A DNA stretch of 64,000 nt from an uncultured Stenotrophomonas sp. (GTDB lineage: Bacteria; Pseudomonadota; Gammaproteobacteria; Xanthomonadales; Xanthomonadaceae), in assembly GCA_913775725.1 (NCBI GenBank), contig CAJYNG010000013.1, positions 62,001-126,000 of the forward strand. Direction: 5' to 3'. This document shows positions 57,877-64,000 of this stretch, piece after piece. The notes beneath the pieces are model-generated. The model made no database searches and was not told where the DNA came from. It saw only the letters and a program-made list of their open reading frames with translations. Position 1 is the first letter of the stretch, and each line of letters begins with the position of its first letter. The position numbers were made by a program, and so were the translations under genes.

Positions 57877-58977
57877 TCAGCAGCCCACCGTCTCCACCAC
57901 TTCCAGGCCGTACCCGGCCAGGCCGATCTGGCGGCGCGGGGTGCCCAGCACGCGCAGCTTGCCCAGGCCCAGGTCGGACAGGATCTGCGCGCCGGCACCG
58001 TTGCGGCGCCACTGGCTCACGTCCTTGTCCTTGCCCGGCACCACCGGCGCCGGCTGCTGGCGCAGGCGGGCCAGCAGGGCCTCGCCATCACGCGGGGCCT
58101 GCAGCACCACCATCACGCCACTGCCTTCGGCATCGATGGCCCGCAGGGCATCGGTGGCGGCCACGCCGAAATCATCACGCCGCCAGTGCAGCAGGTCGGC
58201 CAGCGGGTTTTCCACCTGTACCCGCACCAGGGTGGGGGTGTCGGCATCCGGCGTGCCACGGACCAGGGCGAAATGCAGGTCGTGGGCGATGCGGTCGCGG
58301 TAGGTCACCAGCTTGAACGGGCCGAACTCGGTGTCGATGTCGCGCTCGTCCACGCGCTCGACCGTCTTTTCGGTGGCCAGGCGGTAGGCGATCAGGTCGG
58401 CGATGGAACCCATCTTCAGGCCGTGCTCGCGGGCGAACACTTCCAGCTCCGGGCGGCGCGCCATGCTGCCATCCGGGTTCAGGATTTCCACCAGCACGCC
58501 GGCCGGTTCCAGCCCGGCCAGCATGGCCATGTCCACGGCGGCTTCGGTGTGGCCGGCGCGGGTCAGCACGCCACCCGGCTGGGCGATCAGCGGGAAGATG
58601 TGACCCGGCTGGTGCAGGTCCGACGGCTTGGCGTTGGGCTTCACCGCGGTGCGGATGGTGTGGGCACGGTCATGCGCCGAAATACCGGTGGTGACGCCCT
58701 CGGCAGCTTCGATGCTGACGGTGAAATTGGTCTGGAACTGGGCGGTGTTGGCCTGCACCATCGGCGCCAGGCCGAGATCGGCGGCGCGGGTACGGTTCAG
58801 TGGCAGGCACACCAGGCCACGGCCATGAGTAACCATGAAGTTGATGTCGCTGGCCTTCACCAGCTCGGCGGCCATGATCAGGTCGCCTTCGTTCTCGCGG
58901 TCCTCGTCATCGACGATGACCACCATGCGGCCCAGGCGGATGTCTTCCAGGATGTCCGGAATCGGGGCGAAATTCAT
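57877..58977 (-). CDS. ribB: 3,4-dihydroxy-2-butanone 4-phosphate synthase with degenerate GTP cyclohydrolase II domain
   Basis: 366 aa. The N-terminal 200 residues are a complete DHBP synthase: DDEDRENEGDLIMAAE, THGRGLVCLPL, RAGHTEAAVDMAMLAGLEPAG. The C-terminal part aligns with GTP cyclohydrolase II but lacks the zinc-binding cysteine cluster: where C-x-x-GD...C-x-C is expected it reads VENPLADLLHWRRDDFG. So only the DHBP activity is predicted, and a separate ribA should exist elsewhere. It overlaps ribE by 4 bp. Confidence 0.93.
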   Translation of the reverse strand: MNFAPIPDILEDIRLGRMVVIVDDEDRENEGDLIMAAELVKASDINFMVTHGRGLVCLPLNRTRAADLGLAPMVQANTAQFQTNFTVSIEAAEGVTTGISAHDRAHTIRTAVKPNAKPSDLHQPGHIFPLIAQPGGVLTRAGHTEAAVDMAMLAGLEPAGVLVEILNPDGSMARRPELEVFAREHGLKMGSIADLIAYRLATEKTVERVDERDIDTEFGPFKLVTYRDRIAHDLHFALVRGTPDADTPTLVRVQVENPLADLLHWRRDDFGVAATDALRAIDAEGSGVMVVLQAPRDGEALLARLRQQPAPVVPGKDKDVSQWRRNGAGAQILSDLGLGKLRVLGTPRRQIGLAGYGLEVVETVGC

Positions 58978-59600
58978 GCGACATCTCCCTGTGGGTGCTG
59001 ACCGTTGGCCGGCACACTGATCAGCCGCTCCACATATCGGGCGACCAGATCGATTTCAAGATTGACCGCGCTGCCCACGCCTGTAGCGGAGAACGCGGTG
59101 TTGGCGACGGTATGCGGAATGAGGGCGACTTCGAAGCCTTCATCGTCCACTTCGTTGACGGTGAGGCTGACGCCGTCCACGCAGATCGAGCCCTTCTTGG
59201 CGATGTAGCGGCGCAGCGCAGCCGGCGCGGCGAAACGCCAGCGCTGGGCGCGCGCATCTTCGTGGATGGACAGCACCTGGCCCAAGCCATCGACGTGGCC
59301 GCTGACCAGATGGCCGCCCAGGCGGTCGGTCGGGCGCATGGCGCGCTCCAGGTTGATGACCGCCCCTTCGCCCAGCTGGCCCAGCGTGGTCAGGCCCAGG
59401 GTCTCGGTGGAGGCATCGGCCTGGAAGCTGCTGGCGTCGAACGCGATGACGGTGAGGCAGACGCCGTTGATGGCAATACTCTCGCCCATCTGCACGTGGT
59501 CGAACGGCAGATTTCCGACATTGAAGGTGAAGCGGACATCGCCGCCGATGGATTCGCGTGCGGCAAGACGGCCGACGCCTTCGATGATTCCAGTAAACAA
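58974..59600 (-). CDS. ribE: Riboflavin synthase alpha chain
   Basis: Last step: dismutates two lumazines to riboflavin. 208 aa. Start is the TTG at 59600, preceded by GGAG at 8 nt, giving the universal N-terminus M-FTGIIEGVGRL. Two repeats of the fold are seen: GESIAINGVCLTV and KGSICVDGVSLTVNEV. Called ribE here (ribC in some naming). It is the first gene behind the FMN riboswitch and probably heads ribE-ribB-ribH-nusB-thiL. Confidence 0.97.
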   Translation of the reverse strand: MFTGIIEGVGRLAARESIGGDVRFTFNVGNLPFDHVQMGESIAINGVCLTVIAFDASSFQADASTETLGLTTLGQLGEGAVINLERAMRPTDRLGGHLVSGHVDGLGQVLSIHEDARAQRWRFAAPAALRRYIAKKGSICVDGVSLTVNEVDDEGFEVALIPHTVANTAFSATGVGSAVNLEIDLVARYVERLISVPANGQHPQGDVA

Positions 59601-59626
59601 GAAACGTTCTCCGCGAAAAGTGAGCG

Positions 59627-59652
59627 AAAAACGCCGCAAGGCAAACAGGCGC
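59627..59652 (-). terminator. Possible attenuator in the ribE leader
   Basis: On the minus strand GCGCC ... GGCGT is followed by TTTTTC, after another hairpin CAGGGC/GCCCTG (59671-59656). Such a stem after the aptamer would suit transcriptional control, but the stem is only 5 bp. Confidence 0.35.
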
Positions 59653-59677
59653 ACGCAGGGCATGAGCCCTGTGGCAC

Positions 59678-59817
59678 CGTCTTCTTTCATCCGGACTATG
59701 ACCGTCGGCTCCGGCATTGGACCGGATCTGCTGACCCCCGGCCGTGGGCCGGGGCGCTCGCGGGCTCGTGCTTGCGCACCTACCGCCGGTGGGGAATTGC
59801 ACCCCGCCCTGAAGACG
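59678..59817 (-). promoter_or_regulatory. FMN riboswitch (RFN element)
   Basis: The minus strand carries TCAGGGCGGGGTGCAATTCC, CCCACCGGCGGT and, at the end, AGTCCGGATGAAAGAAGA, the conserved core of the FMN riboswitch. Helix P1 is CGTCTTC (59817-59811) with GAAGACG (59684-59678). It lies 77 nt before the ribE start and should shut the gene off when FMN is plentiful. Confidence 0.95.
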
Positions 59818-59866
59818 TTTGTGTACCGGCGAACCGGCCCCGGTAGTGTACCAGCCTGGGCTGAAC

Positions 59867-59905
59867 GGGGTCGGAGCCCTTTCCGCAGGAAAGGGCTCCG
59901 ACCCC
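59867..59905. repeat. GGGTC palindrome, copy 7
   Basis: GGGGTCGGAGCCCTTTCC / GGAAAGGGCTCCGACCCC, perfect arms, just upstream of the FMN riboswitch. Confidence 0.9.
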
Positions 59906-59917
59906 ATGGCAGCACAG

Positions 59918-59957
59918 GAGTCAGAGCCGTTTTCCTGCGGGAAACGGATCCGACCCC
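59918..59957. repeat. GGGTC palindrome, copy 8
   Basis: GGAGTCAGAGCCGTTTTCC / GGGAAACGGATCCGACCCC, a diverged copy 13 bp after copy 7. Confidence 0.8.
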
Positions 59958-60099
59958 GACCACGCCAGCCCCAGCCTGTGACGGCCGTCTCTCGCATTTT
60001 GTAAAACTTTCATTAAAATTCCTCACCGGACGACATGAGGTCGCCACGGGCCGCCCGGAGGGCGGGTCCGCCAATGGACTGAAATTCACAGGAATTCCC

Positions 60100-60726
60100 A
60101 TGCGCAAGATCCTGATCGTGGCCGCCCTGCTGGCCGCTGCCCCGTTCTCGGCCTCCGCCGACGCCCTGAGTTACACCTACGTTGAAGGCGGCTGGACGCA
60201 GGTCAAGACCAACGACGACCTGCTGGATGACCCGAAGGTCGACGGCGGCTACCTGCGCGGTTCGGTCGCGCTGGCCGAACAGGTCTACGTGTTCGGCGGC
60301 TGGACCTACGCCAGCAAGTCGTACAACTACGACTACGGCTCCTACAAGCTGAAGCTGAACCAGCCGGAGCTGGGCATCGGCTACCACATGCCGTGGACCG
60401 ACCGCGTCGACTTCACCGCTGACGCCGCCTGGGTCCGCCAGCAGGCCGAAATCACCGTCAACTCCGATTTCTACGAAGGCCGCCTGCGCAACAAGGACCA
60501 CACCAACCTTGGCCGCGTCACCGTGGGCCTGCGTGGCAAGCCGTCGCGCATGACCGAAGCCTGGGTCAAGACCGGCTACATGGATGGCGGCAACCACTTC
60601 AAGGGCACCTGGGTCGGTACCCTGGGTGGACAGATCAACTTCACCAAGACCTGGGGCCTGGTGGGCGAGATCTCCGGCTACCGCGATGTCACCCAGTACT
60701 CGGCCGGCGTGCGCGCCAGCTTCTGA
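60100..60726 (+). CDS. Ax21-like outer-membrane beta-barrel protein
   Basis: 208 aa from the ATG at 60100 (AGGA upstream). Signal peptide ending SASA-DA, then alternating strands: ALSYTYVEGGWTQVKTND, LRGSVALAEQVYVFGGW, and the terminal aromatic YSAGVRASF of outer-membrane barrels. SYxYVEGGxT and VFGGW patterns match the Ax21 family of Xanthomonas and Stenotrophomonas, once reported as a quorum factor and now regarded as an outer-membrane protein. TAAAAT at 60014-60019 may be its -10. A strong terminator follows. Confidence 0.82.
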   Translation: MRKILIVAALLAAAPFSASADALSYTYVEGGWTQVKTNDDLLDDPKVDGGYLRGSVALAEQVYVFGGWTYASKSYNYDYGSYKLKLNQPELGIGYHMPWTDRVDFTADAAWVRQQAEITVNSDFYEGRLRNKDHTNLGRVTVGLRGKPSRMTEAWVKTGYMDGGNHFKGTWVGTLGGQINFTKTWGLVGEISGYRDVTQYSAGVRASF

Positions 60727-60755
60727 TCCAACGATCGCTCCTCGTCGTGCGATCG

Positions 60756-60784
60756 AACGGGCCCCGCAAGGGGCCCGTTTTTTT
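60756..60784 (+). terminator. Terminator of the Ax21-like gene
   Basis: AACGGGCCCC / GGGGCCCGTT with a GCAA tetraloop and seven T: a textbook intrinsic terminator. Confidence 0.95.
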
Positions 60785-60878
60785 GGCCGGGGTACACCGC
60801 CATGTGACCTCTGGTCGCCATCGAAAGTAGCGCTGGATGCGCTAGGCTTGCGCGCCTCTGGAACAGGAAAACACCGTC

Positions 60879-61763
60879 ATGAAGACCCCCACCCGTACCC
60901 TTCTGGCCAGCATGCTGCTGTGCGCCCCGCTGCTTGCCAGCGCGGCACCGGCCCAGCTGACGCCCGAGCAGGCCTTCGACCTGTACGCACGCGTGCTGCT
61001 GGAAGACGACGCGGCCGCCACGCGCACGCTCAACGACGCACTGAAGCCGGCGTTCGAGGGCCAGGACGCCGTGACCCCGACCCCGGGTGCACTGGCCAAG
61101 GCCTTGGCCGAACCCTGGCAGACGGTACTGGCCAGCACCGGCGCCAAGGTGGACGCTGCGGCAACCGAAGCGCTGTATGCCAAGGCCCTGCGTGATTCGA
61201 AGTGCCGCGCGACCAAGAGCGTGGTCGAAGACAACGAATACGTTGAAGACCAGAAACTGGCGCGGGTCACCTACAGCTGCCAGCTGCCCGACCTGGGCAA
61301 GGTGCGCCCGCTGTTCGCCGCCAGCCTGGCCGCCGATGCCAGCCCGGCCTCGCGCAAGCAGTTCACCGATGCCTACACCCAGGCACTGCAGAGTGGCGCG
61401 CGCGTGCCGGTCAGCGCCACCTTCACCCTTTACCCGGCCAAGGACAACGGCTATTGGTACAGCGGCAATTTCGATGACCTGGTGGGCACCGTAGCCGGTG
61501 CACTGGCCCCGTTCGAGGACTGGATGCAGGACGTGCAGGCCGCCAGCGCACCGAAGGTAACCGGCGTACCGGGCTGCGACCTGCTGCTGCAGCAGCATCG
61601 CGCCTGCGTGGCGAAGATCGCGCCGGACCAGATCAGCGGCGTGGATGCGATGGCCGAGGAACTGAAGGCCAAGGCGCAGGTGCAGTCGGCCGAAGCGATG
61701 ACGCAGGAGTGCAAGGCACTGCGCCCGATCGCCGAGATGATGTGGACCGACGAATGCGCCTGA
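60879..61763 (+). CDS. Secreted protein of unknown function, paralogue 1 of 3
   Basis: 294 aa, AGGAA upstream, signal peptide ending LASA-AP. After it comes LTPEQAFDLYARVLLEDDAAA, a motif shared with the next two genes. A cysteine pair, SKCRAT ... YSCQLPDL (about residues 109 and 133), is also shared. The C-terminal 80 residues are unique and hold three more cysteines. Not recognised as a known family. First gene of a tight three-gene unit: the next start follows one base after its stop. Confidence 0.85.
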   Translation: MKTPTRTLLASMLLCAPLLASAAPAQLTPEQAFDLYARVLLEDDAAATRTLNDALKPAFEGQDAVTPTPGALAKALAEPWQTVLASTGAKVDAAATEALYAKALRDSKCRATKSVVEDNEYVEDQKLARVTYSCQLPDLGKVRPLFAASLAADASPASRKQFTDAYTQALQSGARVPVSATFTLYPAKDNGYWYSGNFDDLVGTVAGALAPFEDWMQDVQAASAPKVTGVPGCDLLLQQHRACVAKIAPDQISGVDAMAEELKAKAQVQSAEAMTQECKALRPIAEMMWTDECA

Positions 61764-61764
61764 C

Positions 61765-62388
61765 GTGGCGTCACTGAAGTACACGGGGCTGGCAGCACTG
61801 TTGCTGGCCCCGGTGGCGGCCCACGCCAGCACCGATCCCGCCGTGCAGGTGTTCGACCTGTACGCGCAGGTGATCGTGCACGGAGACCCGGCCGCGCAGG
61901 CAACGCTGGCGCGTTACCTGCCGGGCGAGCAGGGACCGGCGATGGCAACCGCGCTGGCCACCATGAGCCATCTGGACCAGGCCCCCGAGCTGGCCGATTG
62001 GCCGCAGGCCGCCGCAGCAGTGCGCACGCGGCAGCAATCGGTACATTGCAGCACCGACAGCGTGCGCTACCTACAGGCCGGGATTGCCAACGTCTCCTTT
62101 CGTTGCCGCCTGCCGGATCTGAGCGCATTGCTGCAGGTGTATCGACAGCATCCGGTGCCGTTCAATGGACCACACCCACCGCAGATGGCGATACCGCTGG
62201 CCACCGCGTATACACGGATGATCGCCGTGGCACCGGATCGCGAGAGAGTCGTCAGTGTGTCGTTCCAGCGCGACCATGACGGCGACGCCTGGCGCATCGG
62301 CAACCCGACGCCGCTGTTGAGCGCAGTTGCCGATGCCTTCCTGCCATTCTTTGAATGGAATGAACACCTGCTCGACGAGACCCGATGA
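61765..62388 (+). CDS. Secreted protein of unknown function, paralogue 2 of 3
   Basis: 207 aa. Start is the GTG at 61765, right after the stop of paralogue 1. Signal peptide ending AHA-ST, then AVQVFDLYAQVIVHGDPAAQ and the cysteine pair VHCSTD ... FRCRLPDL, matching its neighbours. The C-terminus (FLPFFEWNEHLLDE) parallels APFEDWMQD of paralogue 1. Function unknown. The stop overlaps paralogue 3 by 4 bp. Confidence 0.82.
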   Translation: MASLKYTGLAALLLAPVAAHASTDPAVQVFDLYAQVIVHGDPAAQATLARYLPGEQGPAMATALATMSHLDQAPELADWPQAAAAVRTRQQSVHCSTDSVRYLQAGIANVSFRCRLPDLSALLQVYRQHPVPFNGPHPPQMAIPLATAYTRMIAVAPDRERVVSVSFQRDHDGDAWRIGNPTPLLSAVADAFLPFFEWNEHLLDETR

Positions 62389-62984
62389 TGCCGCGCCTGC
62401 TGTTTTTCCTGCTGTGGATTGCTTCGACCGCCTCTGCGCAGACACCCGTAGCGACACCGGAGCAGAGCTTCGACCTGTTTGCGCGATTCATGCTGGAAGG
62501 AGATGCCGACGCCGAGGCACGGGTGGCTGCATTGACCGGCATGCCAGTACGCAGCGAACGCTGGGAAGATGCGGTCGACAGGATGGTGGTCGGCGATGCG
62601 CCGGTGGACGACGCGCGCACGCGGGTGGGTCGAGAGCTTTCGCGCCAGGTGGCGCTGGCACTGCGGCAAACCCAATGCCGCAGCACGGGCAGCGAACGCC
62701 AGGATGGTGACGATCTGCAGATCGCCATCGTTGCTTACACCTGCCAGGTTCCCGACTACGCGGCGGTAAAGGAAAGGATGCCAGACGACGGGGTTCGCGA
62801 GCCGAGAGATGAGGATGCGCTGGCAGGTGTCAACGAAGCGATCGCCATGCTGCAGCGCGCTCCCAAGCGTGCCTATACGGGCAGCGTAACCCTGGCACGC
62901 GAGGGCGAAAATGATGTCTGGGCGCTGCAGGACATGCCGCCGCTGCACCAGTGGATCCAGCTGCTGCTGGCGTTGCCGGAGTAG
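62385..62984 (+). CDS. Secreted protein of unknown function, paralogue 3 of 3
   Basis: 199 aa, starting with ATGATG that overlaps the previous stop. Signal peptide ending ASA-QT, then ATPEQSFDLFARFMLEGDADA and the cysteine pair TQCRST ... YTCQVPDY. The ending PPLHQWIQLLLALPE matches the placement of the aromatic C-terminal helix in the other two. Together the three genes look like tandem duplications that have diverged. Convergent with ribD, 33 bp apart. Confidence 0.85.
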   Translation: MMPRLLFFLLWIASTASAQTPVATPEQSFDLFARFMLEGDADAEARVAALTGMPVRSERWEDAVDRMVVGDAPVDDARTRVGRELSRQVALALRQTQCRSTGSERQDGDDLQIAIVAYTCQVPDYAAVKERMPDDGVREPRDEDALAGVNEAIAMLQRAPKRAYTGSVTLAREGENDVWALQDMPPLHQWIQLLLALPE

Positions 62985-63017
62985 AAGCCCCGGCATGCAG
63001 GAAGCGCAGGAATCGTA

Positions 63018-64000
63018 TCAGGGCCGCAGCAACAGCCGGATGTCCTCACCCACCTGCCGCTGATCCACCACGCGCAGCCTGCGCTGCTGGTCCATGGCAT
63101 CGATGCCGAGGCCGGCCAGCAGCGGGCGTCCGTTGTCGCCCAGCAGCGTGGGCGCCTGATAGAGCAGAAGCTCATCGACCCAGCCATCGCGCAGCAGCGC
63201 ACCGGCCAGCGTCGCGCCGGCTTCGGTATGCACTTCGTTGATGCCACGTTCGGCCAGCAGTGCCAGTACCGCGCCAAGATCCAACCTGCCACCACTGCCC
63301 GGCACGCTGGTAAATTCGGCGTCGGCCGCATCCGGTGCGCTTACTGCTGCGCCATGCAGGTACAACGTCGGCGCCCCACCCTCGCGCACACGGCTGCATT
63401 CCAGCGAGCGCAGGCGTGAATCAAGCACCACGCGCAGCGGCGGCATCACCTCGGTATCGGCCAGGCGCACGGTCAGCATCGGGTCGTCGGCAATCACGGT
63501 ATCGGCGCCGGTCAGGATCGCACCCGCACGTGCCCGCCAGTGCTGCACGTCTTCGCGCGCAGCCGGGCCGGTGATCCACTTGGAGCTGCCGTCGGCCATC
63601 GCGGTACGGCCATCGAGGCTGGCGGCCAGCTTCACCCGCAGCCATGGTCGATTGCGCTCCACGCGTGACAGGAAGCCCTTGTTGAGCTCACGCGCCTGCG
63701 TCGCCATCAGCCCTTCGGCGACCTCGATGCCGGCATTGCGCAGTAGATCGAAGCCACCGCCATCGACCTTGGGGAACGGATCGCGCATCGCTGCGACCAC
63801 ACGCGACACGCCCGCGTCGATCAGTGCCAGCGCGCACGGTGGCGTAAGCCCATAGTGCGCGCAGGGTTCCAGCGTGACGTAGGCGGTGGCACCGCGTGCT
63901 TCGCTGCCGGCCTCGCGCAGCGCGAACACTTCGGCATGCGGGCCGCCCGCGCGTTGGTGCCAGCCCTGCCCGACCACGCGTTCGCCATGGGCGATCACGC
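63018..64000 (-). CDS. ribD: Bifunctional deaminase/reductase RibD, C-terminal part
   Basis: Second and third steps of riboflavin synthesis. About 327 residues lie in the window; the N-terminus (some 30-40 residues) is beyond the right edge, since the sequence starts within the family's VIxHGERVVGQGWH block. Deaminase zinc site: HAEVFAL and EPCAHYGLTPPC. Reductase domain: KLAASLDGRTAMADGSSKWITGP and EAGATLAGALLRDGWVDEL. It is on the same strand as ribE but 3.4 kb away and is not behind the FMN riboswitch. Confidence 0.96.
   Translation of the reverse strand, partial: VIAHGERVVGQGWHQRAGGPHAEVFALREAGSEARGATAYVTLEPCAHYGLTPPCALALIDAGVSRVVAAMRDPFPKVDGGGFDLLRNAGIEVAEGLMATQARELNKGFLSRVERNRPWLRVKLAASLDGRTAMADGSSKWITGPAAREDVQHWRARAGAILTGADTVIADDPMLTVRLADTEVMPPLRVVLDSRLRSLECSRVREGGAPTLYLHGAAVSAPDAADAEFTSVPGSGGRLDLGAVLALLAERGINEVHTEAGATLAGALLRDGWVDELLLYQAPTLLGDNGRPLLAGLGIDAMDQQRRLRVVDQRQVGEDIRLLLRP

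Overview
The window is GC-rich chromosomal DNA from a gamma-proteobacterium of the Xanthomonadaceae, almost certainly the Stenotrophomonas maltophilia complex. The evidence is the dcw cluster ending in ftsZ-lpxC with no murD, a SAH riboswitch in front of ahcY, many GTAG-headed SMAG palindromes, an Ax21-like outer-membrane protein, and overall protein similarity. No tRNA, rRNA, insertion sequence, CRISPR array or prophage was seen.

Layout. 1-12.2 kb holds housekeeping genes on both strands: the N-terminus of an S9 peptidase, SAH riboswitch-ahcY, YbaK, a LytS/LytTR-type two-component pair, an alpha/beta hydrolase, metF and a Nudix-ThiE fusion. 12.2-33.8 kb is the minus-strand secA / M23 peptidase / lpxC block and the whole dcw cluster (mraZ-rsmH-ftsL-ftsI-murE-murF-mraY-ftsW-murG-murC-ddl-ftsQ-ftsA-ftsZ). 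Most of these genes overlap by 4 bp. In front of mraZ lie a TTGACA promoter and a row of MraZ-type TGGG boxes. 34-41.2 kb carries an NRDE protein, a DM13 protein, rnpB, rsmI, lpoA, yraN, a DUF457 protein and an FAD-linked oxidase.

41.2-55.5 kb is the accessory part: an ABC-F ATPase, a type Va autotransporter, a structured RNA-like leader in front of a small frameshifted gene, and a chaperone-usher fimbria split into two divergent halves and followed by an unorthodox hybrid histidine kinase. The promoter regions of the autotransporter, tip adhesin, usher and major pilin each carry the same 14-bp palindrome TGCAA-N4-TTGCA, with a -10-like hexamer exactly 23 nt downstream. That is the geometry of an activator centred near -42, and it points to one unidentified regulator for the surface-adhesion genes.

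55.5-64 kb is the riboflavin/thiamine region on the minus strand: (ribD) // FMN riboswitch-ribE-ribBA-ribH-nusB-thiL. Between ribD and ribE sits a plus-strand block with an Ax21-like outer-membrane protein and three tandem paralogous secreted proteins of unknown function.

Two families of short palindromes run through the window. One is SMAG. The other is a GGGTC(A/G)GA...TC(T/C)GACCC hairpin. Three copies lie in frame inside genes. All positions were read by eye; no search or folding program was run.
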